Source: Clostridia bacterium
GTDB taxonomy: Bacteria > Bacillota > Clostridia > UBA1381
Assembly (NCBI GenBank): GCA_900751685.1
Contig: CAADSR010000245.1
Location: 1 to 10,305 of the forward strand
DNA: 10,305 nt
Reading direction: 5' to 3'
Of this stretch, positions 5,917 through 10,305 are shown in pieces (the first letter of the stretch is position 1; each line of letters opens with the position of its first letter). The translations under genes and the position numbers were made by a program. The notes beneath the pieces were generated by a model that did no database searches, was not told where the DNA came from, and saw nothing but the letters and a program-made list of their open reading frames with translations.

Positions 5917-8900
5917 TCATATCATTTTGTTCCACTGGCTCTTATCAATACTCACTGCCTCACACAACGGCGCCATTGATTCAACGCCGTCCCAAAGCAT
6001 AAGCTTGATATGATCCGGCTCTGCCGCCGTGGTAAGCTCGAATACTTCTTGCGCACCAGTATTATTTTTTGTCTTTATTCCCACGAGCTGACCATCCTTA
6101 TACATTGCACAGATAATCATTCCCTCTGTGCAATTGTTGGTTTTTGCTTTCACCGTATATTTCCCATCCGCAGCCGATACCATCCCGGCAATCGAAACGT
6201 CCGGATGCTCACTGCCCTGTTCATATGTATATGTAACATTTTTTATTGATGCAACCCCGCTGCCGCTGTTATACAGACGGTAAATCCTGCCCGCTTTTAC
6301 ATCAATTGAAACATCTGCAAAATCAGAGGTTCCTGATTTAAGCTCTGTTCCGCCCGTGTTACTGCTTTCTTCCGTTAGATAAACCGCACAATTATCGCGC
6401 ATTTTTACGTTTATCACAGTCGTACCGTCATACGGGGCAGTGATGATAACCGCCGAATTATCATTTCTTAAATCCAGGCCGTTCCCGCTGCTTGAAACAT
6501 TTGTAGTAACACCTCCGCTGCCTGCCGCAAATTGTACTGAAACAACATCATCAACAACAACCGTTTCCTCCTTTGCCGAATCAACCGCATTGCTGATATG
6601 GCCATTAAGGATAGGATTATTTGCAAGATCTGTTTTCTTCACCACAGGAACAGCACCAACATCCAGATGATTCACACCATAGGTGATCTTTCTGTGATAT
6701 GCATCCGTAAAGCTGAAGCTGTAGTCCGTATTTATAAAATGATTGATACCCAGATCATTCATCCCCTGTGCAATAATCCTTGCGCAGTTCATTGCTCCAA
6801 CCGTATTATGATGCAGCGTATCATTGTTTTGGTCGGTAAAGGTATACGTCTCGGCGATAGCGTCACGGTCCTCACCGTAATATGTATTATAATAATCGTA
6901 GCTTTGTCCTGCCAAATCAATATAATACGCGCCTGCTTTTTCAGCTGCTTGCCGCATTGCCTCTGTAAAATGTACGGTCGGCGAATAATCATCAAAACAT
7001 TCTTGGTATGCTGCTGACCCATCACATTGATGCGGCGAGGCGTTCGGGGAAACGATGACCGGTATAATACCTTTTTCTTCTGCCTCATTCGCCATCTTCT
7101 CTACATACTCAGCCGTCACTTCCGCAGTATTATATTTGTTATCATTGTAACCGCTCTCAATGATTACATAATCGCCTTTCTTTCCGTGAGCAAGCACGCC
7201 CGGGAATGCAGTTTCATATAAAATAGTTGCGTAATGCCCGCCGTTCGCAAGGTTTACCACCTCAACATCATTAGTAAAAAAGTTTGCCAGGACTTGGCCC
7301 CAGCCCGACTGTGCTTTATTCTCGTTCGATGTGTTGCCGTAATAATTTGCAGCAAGCGAATCCCCGATCACAAACACCTTTGTCTTTCTGTCCTTCACTT
7401 TTTCTACCTTTATGTACGAGAGATACGGCTTATTTGTATCTGCCATAGATACGGCAAGCGTCCCATCCGTTACTTCGATGCCATGAACCGTAATTGTTGA
7501 TGGCGTTGATACTGTTCGGTTGTAGCCCTTCATATCAACATTGTTTGCGGCCATTGCTCCATTTACAAAAATATCCGCCCGTGATGTATCAGCTTTTGTA
7601 AACGTAATATCATATAAGCCTTTTACAAAATCTGTTCCCAAAACTTGCTCCTGTGCAAAGCTTGTATCATTTGTATAGGTGAATTCCCACACATCGTCCT
7701 CCCCCGGAGGTGTCGTCGGCTGCGCCGTCGGAACCACCGGCGGATCGCCTCCGTCCACTCTTACAAGGTATAAGTAGTCGATCGCGCCTACCGCCGAATA
7801 GGATACCTTGCAGCGGATTTTATGCTCGCCTGCTTCAAGGGTCTGCTCCGTTTTATATTCCTTAAGCTCTGTCGTGCTGCCTTCAAAGGTGGCCAGCTCC
7901 GTATCACCATCACTGAGGATCGTCGCATATGGCTTACCGTTGCTCGCAGCTCTTGCATCCTGCATATAGGCGATCTCATAAACACCGGTCTCCTCCAATG
8001 TTACCGGGAACTCAATATAAGAGCCGGTCTGGGTCCATGTGAGCGCCTTGCCGGATGAATACTGGTTGCCGCTTTTCTCCTCTGGATTTTTTACACCGCT
8101 CCTGACGGCTGTTTCCCCTTCTGCAAAATAGACCATTTGAGGATTCTTTTTATATACTACATTTTGAATCTCATCACCGTTATTTCCCATTGTAAAACTT
8201 TTAGCATAGGTCCTTGCGCCGTTTTGATCCGGCTCTAATTCATAGAATGTGCCATCCTTTTCGATCACCCGCGGGAGGGCTTCAACCACATATTTTTCTC
8301 CTGGTACTCCAGCGGTGTTTACAAGCTCTTGCAATACCGCTCCCTTTTCATCAACAGCATTTACTAATGCGCCGTTTCCAAAATAAGCGGTAAGCCTCGT
8401 ATCGCCCCGCAAACGAAATGTATATTCCGGATTCTCGCTTAGGATATTGCCCTGACTGTCCTTCCAATTCACAAATCTCATACCGCTAACTGGCGCTGCC
8501 TTGACCGTGATGGGAGTGTTGATCACCCCGCCCCCGGATATACATTCAACTGTGCCATATTCTGTATTGTTTGATACAGCTGACATTGTATAAGACGGCA
8601 AATCTTCAGATGGTTTCTTTTTCAGCACCTGTAAATTGGATACCTGGATACCACCTGATTTATTGCCGGCATTCATGCCAAAATGCATATGCGAGAGTGA
8701 GGACGGAACGACCTCTGCTGAATTTGTCTGATATGCCGGAACATCTGCGGTTACAGTTTTTCCGTTCGCTGTCACTGAAATTGTACCCATATCAATATCA
8801 AGCTCAGCGGTAACTGTTGTCCACTCGGTAGTACTGAGTGTCACGGCAGCTTCACCCGTATTTCCGTAGGCGTATACATTGCCGCTCCCATCGATTGAAA

Positions 8901-10305
8901 TGATATATATCGTCTTATCCGGGAACTGCGTTCCCTGGTTTGCAAGACCAATATTGATATTCCCAAGCCCTGTTGTCCTTAAATCAACGGACAAAGACAC
9001 TCTGCCCGTTGTCCCTAGATTTTGACTAAGCTTCTTTGAAAGTGCAAATGACGTGCTGTTGCTGTCCTTGATCACATTTGTATAATATCTGCTGCCATCC
9101 TGATGCAGGTTTGTATCCTTACCGCCAGCGCTGCCGTATACTGACCAATTGTTTACACCATGGATAGTCGACGTGCCGTCATATTTTACACCATAGAAAT
9201 TAAAGTCCTCCACCGCATTGCCGTCCTCGTTTGGAACAAGCGCCGCAATAACGTCAGTTTCCTCGTAATATCCTGAATAAGGGATCCTTGCACCGGTGGT
9301 TTCGTCAAAAATCAAGCCCTGGTTTTCATCGTCAAGCGCCTTATACGCAATCGCTGTAAAGGTGTCGCCCGCCGCTTTATCATAGGTTACAGCCGTATCA
9401 CCAGTGAGCCGGTTTGTTTCATCTGTTGTTGTAAATACATTCACCGAACCGTCATCCCAGGTGTTATCAATCTGCGTCGAAACGATGGTGCCCTTAACAT
9501 TGCCTTCCGGGCCCTTAACAATAAGCTCCAGCTTACCATATGAATCCATGAAAAGCTGTGCCTCCTGCTTTGCGATTTTAACCGATGCAATCGTGTTATC
9601 TGAATTCCATTCGATTCCTGTAATATTTAATGGAAGCTCTGCAATATTGCTTGACTTGAATACAGCCGGATACATACTGTTCGGCGCGTTGCCCGCCCGG
9701 ACAACCTCCTCTGGAACATGGTCCCAATCTGCCACTCTCATTCCGTTTACAAGCGGAGCCAGCACATTCGCCTGGACTTCCTCCACTGGGGTCTTATCCG
9801 CCTTTATCTGCAATGCGTTGATACCCTCAAAGAAAAACGATGCAGTCGCGTCTGCGCCGTAGTCATTTTCATGGGTCCCGTCAACTGAGCTTCCCAGCTC
9901 CGCATGAAAATAATAATCGGAAAAGCGGCTGCTGTAGCTGTCTGAACCCTGCTGCACCTTTACTTCTTCACAGACCTCACTGAGCCAGTCCAGTGTGGGC
10001 TGGTTCAGATCAATAAAGGCAACATCCTTTGCACCGTCCTTCGTGATCCCCTTTGCAATTTGCTCATCTGCCCAGGCATAGATCTCAGCAGAAATATTTT
10101 TACCGCCCTCCGCCTTTATCTTTGCGGCAAACTCCTTCGCCAGCTCAATACCGCCGCAGACCGTAAGCTCCGTATAATACTTTGCGGCCTTTGAAAAACC
10201 ATTAAGCGTGGAGGACCATGTGTTGGTGCTTGCATCATACTGTGATTCGTTGTGCCTGTCGATCGGGCCGACATAAACCATATATGCACCTTTTTGATGC
10301 GCCCA
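5917..10305 (-). CDS. Large multidomain SGNH (rhamnogalacturonan-acetylesterase-like) protein, 5' end beyond window
   Basis: Visible residues are numbered from the Met at 10281; eight more open codons run to the window edge, so this Met is internal. Domains: (a) 1-165, second half of an SGNH esterase ending in DGTHENDYGA (D134, H137); (b) about 180-345, unassigned beta-rich; (c) about 355-555, LamG-like sandwich; (d) 563-635, InlB-B-repeat-like (FVNWKDSQGN); (e) 637-712, MucBP-like, tentative; (f) 715-844, CBM6/35-like; (g) 846-862, Pro/Thr linker; (h) 864-965, beta domain typical before such esterases; (i) 966-1185, complete SGNH domain with GDSL (S975), G1015, GYND (N1046) and DTLH (D1154, H1157); (j) 1240-1355 and 1361-1447, beta modules. 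No LPXTG, dockerin or SLH motif ends it. It probably deacetylates pectin such as rhamnogalacturonan outside the cell. Family is fairly firm; substrate and secretion are inferred. Confidence 0.85.
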   Translation of the reverse strand, partial: WAHQKGAYMVYVGPIDRHNESQYDASTNTWSSTLNGFSKAAKYYTELTVCGGIELAKEFAAKIKAEGGKNISAEIYAWADEQIAKGITKDGAKDVAFIDLNQPTLDWLSEVCEEVKVQQGSDSYSSRFSDYYFHAELGSSVDGTHENDYGADATASFFFEGINALQIKADKTPVEEVQANVLAPLVNGMRVADWDHVPEEVVRAGNAPNSMYPAVFKSSNIAELPLNITGIEWNSDNTIASVKIAKQEAQLFMDSYGKLELIVKGPEGNVKGTIVSTQIDNTWDDGSVNVFTTTDETNRLTGDTAVTYDKAAGDTFTAIAYKALDDENQGLIFDETTGARIPYSGYYEETDVIAALVPNEDGNAVEDFNFYGVKYDGTSTIHGVNNWSVYGSAGGKDTNLHQDGSRYYTNVIKDSNSTSFALSKKLSQNLGTTGRVSLSVDLRTTGLGNINIGLANQGTQFPDKTIYIISIDGSGNVYAYGNTGEAAVTLSTTEWTTVTAELDIDMGTISVTANGKTVTADVPAYQTNSAEVVPSSLSHMHFGMNAGNKSGGIQVSNLQVLKKKPSEDLPSYTMSAVSNNTEYGTVECISGGGVINTPITVKAAPVSGMRFVNWKDSQGNILSENPEYTFRLRGDTRLTAYFGNGALVNAVDEKGAVLQELVNTAGVPGEKYVVEALPRVIEKDGTFYELEPDQNGARTYAKSFTMGNNGDEIQNVVYKKNPQMVYFAEGETAVRSGVKNPEEKSGNQYSSGKALTWTQTGSYIEFPVTLEETGVYEIAYMQDARAASNGKPYATILSDGDTELATFEGSTTELKEYKTEQTLEAGEHKIRCKVSYSAVGAIDYLYLVRVDGGDPPVVPTAQPTTPPGEDDVWEFTYTNDTSFAQEQVLGTDFVKGLYDITFTKADTSRADIFVNGAMAANNVDMKGYNRTVSTPSTITVHGIEVTDGTLAVSMADTNKPYLSYIKVEKVKDRKTKVFVIGDSLAANYYGNTSNENKAQSGWGQVLANFFTNDVEVVNLANGGHYATILYETAFPGVLAHGKKGDYVIIESGYNDNKYNTAEVTAEYVEKMANEAEEKGIIPVIVSPNASPHQCDGSAAYQECFDDYSPTVHFTEAMRQAAEKAGAYYIDLAGQSYDYYNTYYGEDRDAIAETYTFTDQNNDTLHHNTVGAMNCARIIAQGMNDLGINHFINTDYSFSFTDAYHRKITYGVNHLDVGAVPVVKKTDLANNPILNGHISNAVDSAKEETVVVDDVVSVQFAAGSGGVTTNVSSSGNGLDLRNDNSAVIITAPYDGTTVINVKMRDNCAVYLTEESSNTGGTELKSGTSDFADVSIDVKAGRIYRLYNSGSGVASIKNVTYTYEQGSEHPDVSIAGMVSAADGKYTVKAKTNNCTEGMIICAMYKDGQLVGIKTKNNTGAQEVFELTTAAEPDHIKLMLWDGVESMAPLCEAVSIDKSQWNKMI

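Noticed and set aside
9404..9862. A 152-codon plus-strand ORF, Ser/Thr-rich.
   Set aside because: It is antisense to the large esterase gene, and its composition is what the complement of a Thr/Asp-rich beta protein gives.
10279..10281. ATG as the true start of the large esterase.
   Set aside because: The frame stays open to the window edge, no good ribosome binding site precedes it, and the protein would begin in the middle of an SGNH domain without a signal peptide.

Overview
The window looks like a carbohydrate-utilisation locus from a Firmicutes (Clostridia) bacterium, probably an anaerobic plant-polysaccharide degrader of the gut or rumen type. The grounds are purine-rich AGGAGG ribosome binding sites, AT-rich intergenic DNA with T-tract terminators, stand-alone cytoplasmic glycoside hydrolases each next to an AraC-type regulator, and a very large multi-module secreted-type esterase. 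No rRNA, tRNA, CRISPR array, insertion sequence or phage gene was seen.

Layout from left to right. (1) 1-1130, minus strand: N-terminal 376 codons of a GH115-type alpha-glucuronidase, cut by the left edge. (2) 1131-1486: divergent intergenic region with a good minus-strand promoter and a palindrome just upstream of its -35 box. (3) 1487-2305, plus: AraC-family regulator 1. (4) 2349-2391: strong hairpin terminator. (5) 2440-4599, minus: GH78 alpha-L-rhamnosidase. (6) 4600-4767: compact divergent promoter region. (7) 4768-5649, plus: AraC-family regulator 2. (8) 5757-5801: bidirectional terminator. (9) 5917-10305, minus: at least 1462 codons of a multidomain protein with two SGNH (rhamnogalacturonan-acetylesterase-like) modules. 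It is open at the right edge, so its true start and any signal peptide lie outside the window.

The enzymes suggest a division of labour. The big modular protein would remove acyl groups from rhamnose- and uronate-rich polysaccharide outside the cell. The rhamnosidase and alpha-glucuronidase, which have no signal peptides, would trim imported oligosaccharides inside. Rhamnogalacturonan-I or another rhamnose/glucuronic-acid decorated pectin or hemicellulose is the simplest substrate guess, but this is inference; no transporter, lyase or sugar-catabolic gene is visible. The two enzyme genes are each divergent from their own AraC-type gene, giving two similar regulator-enzyme modules, each closed by a terminator.

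Nothing here is clearly a new kind of system. The points most worth a second look are the two esterase modules in one polypeptide, the unassigned beta-rich domains between them, the palindrome at the GH115 promoter, and an Asp-to-Asn change at a conserved GH115 site.
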